Shown piece after piece: positions 1 to 10,097 of a stretch of DNA of 64,000 bases. Every line of letters starts with the position of its first letter. Positions within the stretch are counted from its first letter, which is position 1. Both the position numbers and the translations under genes were made by a program. The stretch is taken from the NCBI GenBank assembly GCA_965240325.2, contig OZ251236.1:868001-932000 (forward strand). Reading direction: 5' to 3'. The notes under the pieces are model-generated. The model had not been told where the DNA came from, searched no databases, and worked only from the letters and a program-made list of their open reading frames with translations. The stretch comes from Rebecca billardiae RCC1528 (lineage: Eukaryota; Haptophyta).

Positions 1-823
1 ACGCCGCCATGCACCCGCACGCGGCGCACGCGGCGCAGGCGGCGGCGCAGGCGGCCGCGCAGCAGGCGGCCGCGCAGGTGGTCGCCGCCCAGCACGGGCT
101 GCACCTGCAGCAGCCGCCGCCGCACGCGCACCCGCACGCGCTGCATGCGCAGCCCACGGCGCAGGCGCAGCTCGGCGGCGCGCGCGTCGCGCACGTCCCC
201 CCGGTGCACGCGCACGCGCATCCGGCGGCCGCGGCGGTGATGCACTCGCACTCGGCACACCACGCCCACGGCGCGCACGCGCACCTGCAGCCGGGCGCGG
301 CGGCGGGGCACCAGGTGCACGCGCCGCACCACGCGGCGGCGCACGCGCACGTGCACGCGCACGCGCACGCGGGCCACCCGGCGCACGCGCCGCACGCGCC
401 GCACGCGCAGCACGGCGCGGGGCACCCGATGGCCGCGGGGCACGCGCAGCCGTACGGGGGCCAGCAGCAGCGCATGGCGCACGGCGGCGGCCACGGCGGC
501 GGCCACGGCGGCGGCCACGGCGGCGGCCACGGCGGCGGCCACGGCGGCGGCGGCGCCCCGATCCACATCGTCGTCGCCACGGACCAACACGGCAAGCAGC
601 TGCAGCACACGCACCCGCAGGCGGTGATGCCTCACCACGCCGCGCGCGCGGCGCCGATGCAGCAGCCGGGCGCGGGTGCGGTCGCGCTGGCGCAGCCGAT
701 GGCAGGCTCGCCGTATGAGGCGCATGCGCATGCTGCGCAGCACGCGCAGCACGCGCAGGGGCACGCGCACGCGCACGCGCACGCGCACGCGCACGCGGTG
801 GCGCAGCAGCAGGCGCAGCAGGC

Positions 824-859
<36 letters not shown>

Positions 860-910
860 GCAGCCGCAGCCGTCGCCGCAGCGGCTGCATGCGCAGCAGC
901 AGCAGCATGC

Positions 911-965
<55 letters not shown>

Positions 966-1883
966 GCGCTGCAGCAGCAGCATGCGCAGCAGCAGCAGCA
1001 GCAGCAGCAGCAGGCGCAGCAGCCACAGATGGCACAGCCGTTGCACCAGCAGCCGCCGCAGTCGCAGCAGCAACCGCAGCAGCCGCAGCCGCAGCGCAGG
1101 CGCACCTCCGCTGCGCCCTCGCCAGTGCCAATGGCGGGGGCTACGCTCGAGCCCGGGGCGCCGCCGCCCGGCGCGCCGCCGCCCGGCGCGCCTGCTCCGA
1201 AGCGCGGCGGGGCGCCGACGCCGCCGCCGCAGGCGCGCACAGAGGAGCCCCCCGACGGCGCGAGAGGGGCGCCCGCGGGCGCTCTGCCCTCGGCCGACGC
1301 ACTGGGTGGCCCGTTGGCGCGCACACCCACGCCGCCGGCCGCGCCGCGCGACGCCGCGCTCGCGCTCGGCACCGCCGCCGCCGCAACCGCTCTGCTGGCC
1401 CCGCCGAGCGTTGCCGCCGCGGAGGCTGGCGCCGCCCCGGCGGCGCGGCGCTCGCGCACGCCGACCCCGCCGCCGGAGGCCGTGCTGCGGGCAGTCGATC
1501 CGCAGCCTGAGCAGGAGCAGCGGCCGCGCACGCCGCCGTTCGGCGGGTCGGACGAGGACGAGGCGGAGGTGCCGGGCGGCGCCGGCGCGCTTCTGCCGCC
1601 CGTGCCGCCGCCCGCACCGCCGCCCGCGCCGCAGGATTCGCATGGCATCGCGCCGCGCTCGCCGGCGCGCGCGTTGCCCGGCGCGATGGATGTCGAGGAG
1701 CAGCCGCTCGCGCCCGCGCCGCCGCGCCCTGGGCTGGCGGCCGGCGGCGCGGGGCAGGCTGCACTGCTGCCCGCAGCAAGCACCGCGGATGGCGGCAATG
1801 ATCATGATGGCGGCGCTGAGCAGGGGCAGCAGGGCGAGGGCGGCGCTGATGCCGGTGGCGCCGCCTCGCCGATGGAGGAGTAA
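1..1883 (+). CDS. C-terminal part of a His/Gln/Ala/Pro-rich low-complexity protein (left-truncated)
   Basis: The frame is open from the window edge and ends at TAA 1881-1883. The first in-frame ATG is at 9, but the true start may lie outside. No folded domain is recognisable. In order it shows Ala/His-rich repeats, six Gly-Gly-Gly-His units (about 481-550), a second His-Ala run (about 760-800), poly-Gln blocks (about 806-1017) and a Pro/Ala-rich tail. The tail repeats the short motif R-T-P-T-P-P or close variants, which would suit proline-directed kinases, next to a small acidic patch (GSDEDEAE). Such composition is common in transcriptional or RNA-binding co-regulators, but nothing here proves that role. 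The opposite strand and the +1 frame are also open purely because of the triplet repeats. I regard this frame as the gene because of its mixed composition and clean end. Confidence 0.5.
481..553 (+). repeat. 12-bp tandem repeat (Gly-Gly-Gly-His coding)
   Basis: About six nearly perfect copies of the unit cacggcggcggc lie inside the low-complexity reading frame. The length is a multiple of three, so copy-number change would not break the frame. Confidence 0.9.
806..1017 (+). repeat. CAG/CAGCAGCATGCG trinucleotide-rich block (poly-Gln)
   Basis: Several pure CAG runs, the longest at about 922-963, are interrupted by gcgcagcagcagcatgcg-type units. They encode Gln tracts broken by Ala-His. This is the classic expandable repeat class and is likely polymorphic. 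Confidence 0.9.
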
Positions 1884-2378
1884 TCGTCGTGACTACAGTA
1901 GTGTGCAGCATCCCGTTCGCGGCTTCGAATCGAAGGAGCCCGCGCGTTTCAATAATATAGGATAAGACTATACAGGCGGTTCAGACGCGATGATTTTCAG
2001 CCGCCCGTTCCTAACTCCGCTAAGTGCCTTTAAGTGGCGTGTGACCACGTCCACTGCGGGATAACGACGGCGTATTGCGTAAGGCAACGGTGCGGGGAAC
2101 GCCCCTGGTGCATCGTGACACTGACACTGGTCAACTATACTGACGACAATAAGTGACAGCAGTGACACCGGCCTGCGCTCAGCGCTGTTGCCTGTGAGTG
2201 TGCCCCGTCGCCCGGCTGGCAGCCGGCTCACCCGGCTGGGCAGGGGGGAGCCAGCGCTGGGGGCGGCGGCGCCGCCCGGACCCACCAGGCCGCTCGGCAA
2301 GGTGGGTAGGTGAGCTCCAAAGCTTGGGCCAGCGATGGCGGCTGTAGCCCGGTGGTAACCGCCTTCGAGACGCAGCAC
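1884..2378. other. Intergenic, 5' flank of the GST/armadillo gene
   Basis: No convincing reading frame. It contains an 18-bp sequence at 2090-2107 (gtgcggggaacgcccctg) whose reverse complement recurs at 54732-54749. The frame of the next gene stays open upstream of its first ATG, back to about 2310. Confidence 0.6.
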
Positions 2379-5300
2379 ATGGGCGCGGCCGTCCAACTGA
2401 GCGCGCAGGCGCGGAGCGTCGCCGCGGCCCTCGGCTGGGGCACCGGCTGGGTCCTCCTCGGCGACCCCCGCGACGCGCTCACCGTCGGCGTGCTCGCCAT
2501 GCTCGAGCAGTGCGGAGACCGCTATCTCGTCGTCGAGATCCCCGCGGAGGGCATGCTGCGGAACGCGTGGGTCGAGTTCGTCGCGGGCGGGCCCGAGGAG
2601 CCGCCCGCGCTGCTGGTGAACGGGCGCGACCTGTACATCGGGAGCAGCGTCATCGTCATGTGGCTCTACCTCCGCCACGGCCTCGGCGACGGCGCGCAGG
2701 TGGCGCGGCTGAGCGCGCTGATCGATGTGCTCGCCGAGAACGAGGCGGGGCTCGAGGACGTGCTGCGGCGCTGGGGCGCGCCGGGGCTGGTGCGCGGGCG
2801 CGACAGCAGGCCACGCCCCGGCGGCGCGGCGGACGGCACGCCCGATGGCGCCGAGGAGGGCGCGCACGGCGGCGCGCACGAGCGTGAGGACCAGTGGCTC
2901 ACTGAGCGCGTGCGCGCGGCGCACGCGGTCTGCGCGCACCTGGACGCGCTCGTGCGCAAGAGCCGGGGGCGGTACATGCTGGGCGACGCGCTCTCCGTCG
3001 CCGACTGCCTCGCGCTCCCCTGGCCCGGCGCGCTCAGCCTCGCCGGCCTCGACGTGCGCGCGCGCTACCCCGCGCTGCACGCGTGGGGAGATTTGATCTC
3101 CCGACCCGAGCACAGGCCTAAGGGCAGCCGGCGCTACTTTGAGCATCTGGCGGCGCTGCGCCCGCCGACGGATGGGCGCGGCGGGATCGAGGACCAGCGC
3201 CTCTGGGCGTTCCGCGGCGCGCCCTCCGTCGACGAGCGCGCGCGTATCGCCGAGCGCGCGCGCGCCGCCGGCGCGGTGATGAACGTCTCAGCGCCAACCT
3301 CGGATCTGCCGCTGACGGCGGCGCAGCGCGGGCGCGCGGACGCGGCGGAGTCGGACGCGGCGTTGGAGGAGGCGAGGTCTTCCGCAGCAGCCGCGGCCGA
3401 GGCGCGCTCCGCCGACCAGCCCGCCGGCGCCTCCGACGAGGCCGCCTACCATCGGCGCAGCGCAGATGCGGCGCGGCGCGCGGCCGCGGGCGGCACGGGC
3501 GCGGGCGAGGCGGTCAGCGAGCGGTTGTCGCGCGGCGCGGCGGCGCATGCGCCGGCGGAGTTGCTGCGGCTGCTGGCCGCGGCGGACGGGGACGCGCGGG
3601 CGGAGGAGGCGGTGGTCTGGGCGATCGCAGCCTGCGCGACGCGCGCTCCCGCGCGCGCGGAGCTCGCCCAACACGGCGGCGTGCCTGCCCTTGTCTTACT
3701 AGCCTTGCGCGCGCAGCCAGCGGCGGGAGGTGCGGGCGCGCCCGCGGCCGACGCGGCCGACGCGGCCCGCGCGGCGGAAGCGGGCCCTGCGGGTGGGCCG
3801 ACTGTGCCGGATGGCGGCGACGAGGGTGGCGTGGTGGAGGCGGCGTCGGCAGCTCTGCGCGAGCTCGCCGTCGACCCTGCAACGATTCTGCTCCTCGCGA
3901 CGGCGGCGGCAGAGCTCGGGCGCGCGAGCGTCGGCGGTGGCGGCGCCGCTGCGCTGAGCGTGGGCGGTGCGCACGAAGGCGCGCGGGCCGAGGTGGCGGC
4001 GGAGGCGGCGGCGGCAGCGAGCGTGGCCGTGGCGCGCGCGCCGAGCGCTGCGGACGCCGCCGTGGGTGCAGCGCCGGAGTTGGCGGAGGCGGCTGCGCAG
4101 ACGGACGAGCCCCTCGAGGAGCCAGCCGTGCCGCCGACGCCGCCGACGCCGCCGACGCGCGCGCCGACACCGCCACCGCCCGCGCCGATGTGCTTCGAGA
4201 CAGAGGGCCAGACAGAGGGCGCGGTGCGGCTGGCCGCGCCGATGGCGGACGCGGAGGCGCAGGTGCCCGAGCCAGGGCTCGCTGCGCCCGATCCCGCCGC
4301 CGCCGCGCCCGCCCCCGCCGCGGCGGCCATGGCTGACAGCAGTTCTCAGACTGACGCCACCGCGCCAGCGGCCAAGCCAGCCGCGGCCGCGGACGCGGCC
4401 GCGCCGAGCGCGCGCATCGAGCTGCGGATCAGCGTGAGCGTCGTGGTGCCGCCGCCCGCCGCGGAGGAGGCACCAGCCGCCGTGGCCATGGGCGAGGCCG
4501 CTTTTGCCGTGGCAGCCGCGGCGCCGCCCGCTGCTGCCGCCGAAGCCTTCGCCTTGCCTGCCGAGCCGGCGCCGGCGCCGGCGCCTGCAGCGGCGCTCGC
4601 GCCCGCGGCCGAGGATGCGACAGAGGAGGCGGCCGCACCGGCCGCCCCGGCGACGGCTGACGCGGGCGCGCAGGCCGCGGCGCCGTGCGCGGACGCGGGC
4701 GCGCAAGCCGCGGCGCCCTCCGCGGACGCGGACACTCAGGTCATGGCGACGTCCGCCGACGCTGCAGCACAGACTGCCGCCGAGGCGGGCGCGCCGGCCG
4801 CGGGCGCGCCGGCCGCGGGCGCGCCGGCCGCGGGCGCGCCGGCCGCGGGCGCGCCGGCCGAAGCGCTGGCCGCGGCCGAGTTGGCTCCCGCCACGGCGGC
4901 GCACGCCGACGCGAGCGTGCAGACAGAGCGCAGGCCACGGCGCCCGCCTCGCGCCGCCGCGCCCGCCGCGGGCGGCGCCGGCGTGGTGTCGGGCGTCGGC
5001 GCCGTTGCTGCCGCCAACGCCGACGCCGACGCGGTCGCCGACGCCGACGCGGTCGCCGACGCCGACGCGGACGCCGACGCCGACGCCGACGCGGACGCCG
5101 ACGCCGACGACGGCGCCTTCACCGAAACTTCCGACGAGGAGGCCCAGGAGGAGGAGGCCGGCGCGGGCGCGGAGGCCGCGCGGCGCGCGCGCGCCGCCGC
5201 CTCCATCCAGCGCGTCTCGCGCGGGCGCGAGGCGCGCGCGCGCGCCGACGCCGCGCGTCGCGAGGCGGCGGCGCGGCGCGCGCGCGCCGACCGCGCGGCG

Positions 5301-7292
5301 CGCGCCATTCAGGCTCGGCGTAAGGGCGCGCGCACGCGCCAACTGCTAGCGCTGGCGTTCTACGCGCCGGACCCGGCGACGGCGCGCAGCGCGGCGAGCA
5401 CGCTCGGCGTGGCGGCGTCGCGCGTCGGCGCCGCCGCGCAGCAGCTCGCCTCCGACGCCGAGCTCGCGCAGCTCGTCGCCGCGCTCGGCGGCACGGTGAC
5501 GCCGCGCTCGCGCGAGGCGGCCGCGGCGGGCGGCGGCCGCGCCGCCGAGGGTACTCGGGAGGAAGCGGCCTTGACGCTGGCCGAGCTGGCGTTCGAGGCG
5601 CCGGCGGCGCTGCGGCGGTCGATGCTGCGCGCGGGCGCGGCGACGCAGCTCGTCGCGCTCCTCGCCGCCGCCGACTCGGACAGCGCGGCGGAGGCCGCGG
5701 CGCGAGCCCTGTGCAACTTGGCTATGGACGATGACTCGTGCGCCGCGCTCGCGGGCGCTGGCGCGGTACCTCCCCTCGTGGCGCTGTTGCGCGCGGCGGA
5801 CGAGGGGGCGCGCGCGACGGCGGCGCGCGCGCTGTGCAACCTGGCGGCGGCAGACGGCGCGGCGCAGGCCACCGTGAGCGCCGGTGCCGTCCCTCGCCTC
5901 GTCGCGCAGCTCGGCGCGAGGACGGAGGCGGCGCGGCGCACGGCGGCGCGCGCGCTTGGCGAGCTTGCTCGCAACCCGAATACACGCGACGCCGTAGTCA
6001 CGGCCGGAGCCATCCCGCGCCTCGCGATCCTGCTCTCCGCGCGCGCGGCGGCGTCGCGCGCCGCGGCGGCGCGCGCGCTCGCGCAGCTCGCCCGAGACCC
6101 CGACGCGGCCAAGGCCATCGTGCAGGCCGGCGCGGTCCGTCGGCTGGTCGCGCAGCTCGGCGCCGCTTCTGCCAACGCTCGCGGCGCGGCCGCTAAGGCC
6201 CTTCGGCATTTGGCCGACGACGACTCCGCGACGCGCGCCCTCCTCAAGGCGGACGGCGCCGCGCGGCTGGTGGAGGCGGCGCGCGAGGCGAGCGCTCCGG
6301 AGCAGGACCCGGCGGCGCGCCACGCCGTCGCCGCCGCGCTGGGCGCCCTCGCCACCAAAGACGACGCTGTTGTCTCAGCCATCGCAACCGCGGGCGCCAT
6401 TGGCGCGCTCGTCGCGCTGCTCAGGGCGCGCGGGCCGGGCGCGGACGCGACGGCGGAGGAGGCGGCGCGCGCGCTCGACGCGATCGCGCGGTCGGACCAC
6501 GCGCGGCGCGCGATCGCCGCGGCGGGCGCCATCCCGCCGCTCGTCGCCCTCGCCACGCCCACGCTCGGCGCCGCCGCCGACGCGGACGGCGGCGGCGCGG
6601 GCGGCGCCGCCGACAGCGCCGCGGCTGAGCGCTTGCGGCGCGTGTGCGCGCGCCTACTTCGGAACCTCGCGCGCGACGTGCCGACGACACGCGACGCGAT
6701 CACGGGCGCGGGCGGGCTCGGTGCGCTGCGGCCGACCACCTCGCGCCCGGCCGCGCCGCCGCCGCCCCGCTCGCCACTCAGCTCCTTCTCCGCCGGTCGG
6801 CTGCGCCCTGGCTCTGCGGGCTCGGGCTCGGCCGCCAAGCGCGCCTCTGCGGCAGCTCTCGCCTTCTCCGGGGGAACCGCCGACGCGCGCTCGTCAGCCG
6901 ACGCGCGCTCGTCGGTCGCGCGCTCCGAGCGCTCGTGCGCCGCGCAGCAGCCCGGCAGGCCCTCGAGCGCGGCGAAGAGCGTGCCCAGCCCTCCGCGCTT
7001 CGGATGGCGCAGAGGTCCGTCCAGTGTCGCGTCGGCGTCGCAGGACGGCGACGGCGCGGCGGCGGCGGAGGGGCGGCAGAGGCTGGCGCCCGCGCGCTCG
7101 GCGGCGGCGCGGCTGCGGCTCTTCCGATCGCCGGCGGGCAGCAGCGGCGCGGCGGGCGCGGGCGCGGTCGGCTCGTCGCCGCGAGTCGAGCCGCGGCGCG
7201 CGGCGCTGCCCGCCGGCGGTGGCGCTGCGCCTGACGAGCGCGCCCGCCGCGCGAACAGCAGCCCAGCGCTGCCGCCGCTCACAGTTGGGTGA
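2379..7292 (+). CDS. GST-like / IQ / armadillo-repeat fusion protein
   Basis: A single exon of 1637 aa. I chose the first in-frame ATG at 2379. Residues about 30-280 resemble glutathione S-transferase: a thioredoxin-like start, then a helical C-terminal domain with the typical GDALSVADCLALPW and YPALHAW...RPEHR signatures. A long Ala-rich disordered middle follows, with an Asp-Ala run at about 878-910. Two IQ calmodulin-binding motifs sit at about 942-952 (IQRVSRGREAR, a perfect consensus) and about 976-986 (IQARRKGARTR). Residues about 1058-1440 hold roughly eight armadillo repeats, each with an ALCNLA-type helix and a GAVPPLVALL-type helix. The tail is Ser/Pro-rich. The middle region also carries Q-T-D/E anchors (VQTE, SQTD) like those bound by dynein light chain LC8. 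The likely role is a calmodulin-regulated scaffold. Whether the GST domain is catalytic is unknown. Confidence 0.85.
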   Translation: MGAAVQLSAQARSVAAALGWGTGWVLLGDPRDALTVGVLAMLEQCGDRYLVVEIPAEGMLRNAWVEFVAGGPEEPPALLVNGRDLYIGSSVIVMWLYLRHGLGDGAQVARLSALIDVLAENEAGLEDVLRRWGAPGLVRGRDSRPRPGGAADGTPDGAEEGAHGGAHEREDQWLTERVRAAHAVCAHLDALVRKSRGRYMLGDALSVADCLALPWPGALSLAGLDVRARYPALHAWGDLISRPEHRPKGSRRYFEHLAALRPPTDGRGGIEDQRLWAFRGAPSVDERARIAERARAAGAVMNVSAPTSDLPLTAAQRGRADAAESDAALEEARSSAAAAAEARSADQPAGASDEAAYHRRSADAARRAAAGGTGAGEAVSERLSRGAAAHAPAELLRLLAAADGDARAEEAVVWAIAACATRAPARAELAQHGGVPALVLLALRAQPAAGGAGAPAADAADAARAAEAGPAGGPTVPDGGDEGGVVEAASAALRELAVDPATILLLATAAAELGRASVGGGGAAALSVGGAHEGARAEVAAEAAAAASVAVARAPSAADAAVGAAPELAEAAAQTDEPLEEPAVPPTPPTPPTRAPTPPPPAPMCFETEGQTEGAVRLAAPMADAEAQVPEPGLAAPDPAAAAPAPAAAAMADSSSQTDATAPAAKPAAAADAAAPSARIELRISVSVVVPPPAAEEAPAAVAMGEAAFAVAAAAPPAAAAEAFALPAEPAPAPAPAAALAPAAEDATEEAAAPAAPATADAGAQAAAPCADAGAQAAAPSADADTQVMATSADAAAQTAAEAGAPAAGAPAAGAPAAGAPAAGAPAEALAAAELAPATAAHADASVQTERRPRRPPRAAAPAAGGAGVVSGVGAVAAANADADAVADADAVADADADADADADADADADDGAFTETSDEEAQEEEAGAGAEAARRARAAASIQRVSRGREARARADAARREAAARRARADRAARAIQARRKGARTRQLLALAFYAPDPATARSAASTLGVAASRVGAAAQQLASDAELAQLVAALGGTVTPRSREAAAAGGGRAAEGTREEAALTLAELAFEAPAALRRSMLRAGAATQLVALLAAADSDSAAEAAARALCNLAMDDDSCAALAGAGAVPPLVALLRAADEGARATAARALCNLAAADGAAQATVSAGAVPRLVAQLGARTEAARRTAARALGELARNPNTRDAVVTAGAIPRLAILLSARAAASRAAAARALAQLARDPDAAKAIVQAGAVRRLVAQLGAASANARGAAAKALRHLADDDSATRALLKADGAARLVEAAREASAPEQDPAARHAVAAALGALATKDDAVVSAIATAGAIGALVALLRARGPGADATAEEAARALDAIARSDHARRAIAAAGAIPPLVALATPTLGAAADADGGGAGGAADSAAAERLRRVCARLLRNLARDVPTTRDAITGAGGLGALRPTTSRPAAPPPPRSPLSSFSAGRLRPGSAGSGSAAKRASAAALAFSGGTADARSSADARSSVARSERSCAAQQPGRPSSAAKSVPSPPRFGWRRGPSSVASASQDGDGAAAAEGRQRLAPARSAAARLRLFRSPAGSSGAAGAGAVGSSPRVEPRRAALPAGGGAAPDERARRANSSPALPPLTVG
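4789..4860 (+). repeat. 15-bp tandem repeat (Gly-Ala-Pro-Ala-Ala coding)
   Basis: About five identical copies of gcgccggccgcgggc lie within the disordered middle of the armadillo protein. They are in frame and perfectly conserved at the nucleotide level, which implies recent expansion. Confidence 0.9.
5013..5112 (+). repeat. gacgcc/gacgcg hexamer array (Asp-Ala coding)
   Basis: An array of six-base units encodes an acidic Asp-Ala run just before the IQ motifs. It is in frame and likely to vary in length. Confidence 0.85.
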
Positions 7293-7363
7293 ATCCTGCA
7301 GACTGCTGGCAGCCGTACTGCCAGCAGCTGCGCTAGCTGATGCGCTGCGTGTTGATTCGTACT

Positions 7364-7403
7364 ACAGTTTACTTACTAAGAATAAGAGACGCACACAGCT
7401 CAG
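7364..7403 (-). repeat. Dispersed 38-bp end motif, copy 1 (inverted)
   Basis: Reading on the minus strand, it matches the 38-bp sequence found at 30436-30473 and 56546-56583 (core cgtctcttattcttagtaaa), except for a 4-bp insertion (ttac) that makes it 40 bp. It lies about 70 bp past the armadillo gene stop and about 105 bp before the dispersed repeat body at 7510. The same arrangement recurs in inverted order near 56 kb, so it looks like the end of a mobile element. Confidence 0.75.
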
Positions 7404-7509
7404 TCGCAGGCAGACAGAATGAGAAGTAGCCTGACGCCCGCCAACTGCGGCACTCTGCGGCATCACCGCCCATGAAGCCGTCGCCGATGGTAGCGCCGCC
7501 GGAAAAAAT

Positions 7510-7710
7510 CGTTCAGCCGTCCGCCTGCGAGGCCTGGATGAGGGCTGCGGCCGCCTCGCGGCGCGCCAGCGCCCGTCGTCCTCGCCCCACCGTCGTCCAC
7601 AAAACGTCGTCGTCCGAACTCGCCGACTGGGCACCGATGCGACAGCGCGCCGACAGGATGAGGATGTAGTAAGGAATGTGGAGCCCCACTGTCGGTTGGG
7701 GAAGGTGTGT
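7510..7710. repeat. Dispersed about 200-bp repeat, copy 1
   Basis: This segment is clearly homologous, in inverted orientation, to 55885-56094. They share stretches such as gcctgcgaggcctggatgag and the gtcggttggggaaggtgt end, with many substitutions. Neither copy has a credible conserved protein frame. Together with the 38-bp motif it is probably a decayed non-autonomous transposable element. Confidence 0.7.
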
Positions 7711-8966
7711 AATTCACTGTGTATATCAAGGGGCATGACTGGGGTAGCTTATCACACAGAAGACCTGGCCCTCAGGTGATATGTGCCCCAGTGTGGCGTG
7801 TCGGCCTCAAAGCCGGCGGCAGGGTTCTGTTGCCCGGAGCAGGGTTTGCTGGCTCACCGCAGCTGCGTGGGCCCGGGGCGTCTGGCTGTTTGCCGCTTGC
7901 GGGCCGGGGCCGGCACTGACGCCACTCCGCCAGCTTGTGCTGGCCTGCATGTATGGCTGCTGCCCAAGGTCGGCCTCGGCGGGCTGCTTCCGGGCAGGCT
8001 GTGCCTGCACGCCGGGTGCGCGCGAAGCGTCGTCGTGCTGGTGTGGAGCTGCAGTCGTGCCTGCTGCGCGCGTGCGGGCTGCGGCGCTGGCACAGCCTGG
8101 CAGACTTGCGTAGGGGCGGGGCCTCAGGCACCGCAGGCGTCGGGGGTCTGGGCTGGACAGGAGCGGGGGCGCCAGGCCAGAGAGGCTGCTGCAGGGTATC
8201 GGAATCCGGGCGGCTCCGTTTGGCCGGCGGGCCACGCCCCTCCGCAGGGGGGTCGCCACGCGGCGCGATATCTTTGCAGGCAGCCCATGGGGTGGGGTGG
8301 CTTCCATCGTTGGGGCTGGGGGGCGGGAAGCGACAAGCGTTGGGCACGGACGACGTGCTGAGAAACAGAGAACATTCTTTCGGGAAGCAGAGATGGGAAT
8401 GAGGACGGCGACATCATCATGAAGCAGTCGTCGCGATAAATATTACTACGATAAACTGCATCGTCATGGAATAAGTCTGGGTGCTGTTCATGAGGAACCA
8501 ACCGGGGACGAGGCTTATTTACGCTTACGTTTAGCAGAGGTACGTGATTGGCTATCGACGACAAGCGCAGCAACATGCATCTATCCCTTTCGCGGGACGA
8601 AGGTTCGATCGGGAATTCCCGTGAGTTCACGTGGTACCCCCCCCCCCCCCTAGGTCGGTCTTCAGCCGGGGGACGTCCGCTTTTGTACCTTGTTGATCAC
8701 CCTGGCGCTTGCCAACACTGATCGATGAATACAACACTGATCGATGAATACAGGCAGCAACGACGGCCCACAGATTCGTGCGTTGACCGAAAGACCGCAC
8801 GTCCGCAGATGCCCTACGATTGCTCAGGTTGGGGGGTACGGAGGGGGTACTCATTGGACCGTACTCATTAGCGGTCAACCGGCACAGAATCGGTGGGGTC
8901 AACCAGCCTGCAAGACAACATCAATCGATCTGCTGCAGTGAAGTGTGAGCTCCGCAACCTGCCGCC
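7711..8966. other. Intergenic, no supported gene
   Basis: Open frames of up to about 190 codons exist on both strands, but with unbalanced composition and no recognisable motif. GC falls towards 8.4-8.9 kb. A run of 14 C lies at 8637-8650, and a short direct repeat (gatcgatgaatac) occurs twice near 8719-8751. Confidence 0.5.
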
Positions 8967-10097
8967 ATGGAAGTGAGCGCGGGCGCGGTCCATCAGTATT
9001 CATCCACGGGGACATGCAGCATGCATCCCTCGCACCTGCAGATCGCCGTGATGAGGCGCGCATGTTGCCGGCTGAGCGGCGATCATGAGCCCGAGGACGA
9101 CGCGCGCGGCGCCAAGCGGCAATGCGTCAACTTCATCGCCTCCACGCCACCACCACTGTCGACGACCACGCAGGCGCTGGCGGGCGCAGCTGGCGCGGGA
9201 CAGACGAACGACCCGGAGCCGTCCATCCAGTCGGCTCTCGACAGCGTCATGCATGACGCTGCGGTGGTTGCTGAGCTGGACCGCTTGCTCTCGTGCAAGG
9301 CGGAGGCTGCGCGTATCGGAGCACTCTCGTCGCCATGCCGGGCTGTGCAACGGACATCCCCATCGCCGTTCGACTTTGTGCGACGCGTGCTGAGCGAGGA
9401 CCCCGCGCTGTCACCGCTCAAGGCGGCATCAATTGATGCTGGCCGCGACGCTGCTCTCGCGGTGGCGGGGGCGCCATCATCGACACGCCCGCTGCCTGCT
9501 CTTGCGCACCCGGCCGCGACGGCAGAAGAAGCCTTCACCCCGGATTGCCCGCAGCCCACGTGGAATGCCCGGGCGTGGGGAGCTGCTCTGCCGCACGGGC
9601 TGGCCCACGCATCGCGCTTTGCGGCAGAGGGCACCTACTCGCACGGCTTCACGCCGGCCACTGATGTCGTCGCTGCCTACGATGCGCCCCAGGCGCCGCG
9701 TGTGCTCACTACCGCGGGCTCCTCCTCCACCATGTTGCCTGATGCCGTGACGAATGGCATGCCTACCATAATGACGCCGACGATGGGCTTCTACTCGCTG
9801 GCCCCCGCTGCAATGCCGTTGCTTGCGCAGTCCGTGCAACCTGTCACCCAGCGGCAGCTCCCGCACACAGGGTTCATCGGCGTGCGCTGCCGCCAGTCAG
9901 CGAGACCGGGCGAGCGGCAGCACACGAAGCCGTATCACGGGCGCGTACGGTACAAGGGCAAGGAGCACTACACGCGCTTCTTCGCGTCGCCGGAAAAGGC
10001 CGCGCGCGCGCGTGACGAGCTCGTGGTCCAGCTTGGCCTTCACCACTCGCGAAAGTTGAATTTTGCTTTGCCGGAGTCCGACTCACAGCATATATAA
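8967..10097 (+). CDS. AP2/ERF-domain protein, putative transcription factor
   Basis: A single exon of 376 aa starting at ATG 8967 in a good context (gccgccatgg) and ending at TAA. The first 290 residues are low-complexity and carry no known domain. Residues about 300-367 form one AP2/ERF DNA-binding domain: the GFIGVR opening strand, the beta-sheet PYHGRVRYKGKEHYTRFF, then the helix SPEKAARARDELVVQLG and the closing LNF. The usual W-x-A-x-I strand is replaced by H-G-R-V, as often seen in algal AP2 domains, so target preference cannot be taken from plants. It is expected to act in the nucleus. No second AP2 domain is present. Base composition is less GC-extreme than in the neighbours. Confidence 0.85.
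   Translation: MEVSAGAVHQYSSTGTCSMHPSHLQIAVMRRACCRLSGDHEPEDDARGAKRQCVNFIASTPPPLSTTTQALAGAAGAGQTNDPEPSIQSALDSVMHDAAVVAELDRLLSCKAEAARIGALSSPCRAVQRTSPSPFDFVRRVLSEDPALSPLKAASIDAGRDAALAVAGAPSSTRPLPALAHPAATAEEAFTPDCPQPTWNARAWGAALPHGLAHASRFAAEGTYSHGFTPATDVVAAYDAPQAPRVLTTAGSSSTMLPDAVTNGMPTIMTPTMGFYSLAPAAMPLLAQSVQPVTQRQLPHTGFIGVRCRQSARPGERQHTKPYHGRVRYKGKEHYTRFFASPEKAARARDELVVQLGLHHSRKLNFALPESDSQHI

Noticed and set aside
9-1965. Ser/Arg-rich +1 frame and Cys-rich antisense frame over the poly-Gln region
   Set aside because: CAG repeats read as AGC (Ser) or GCA/TGC in other frames; both frames are repeat artefacts.
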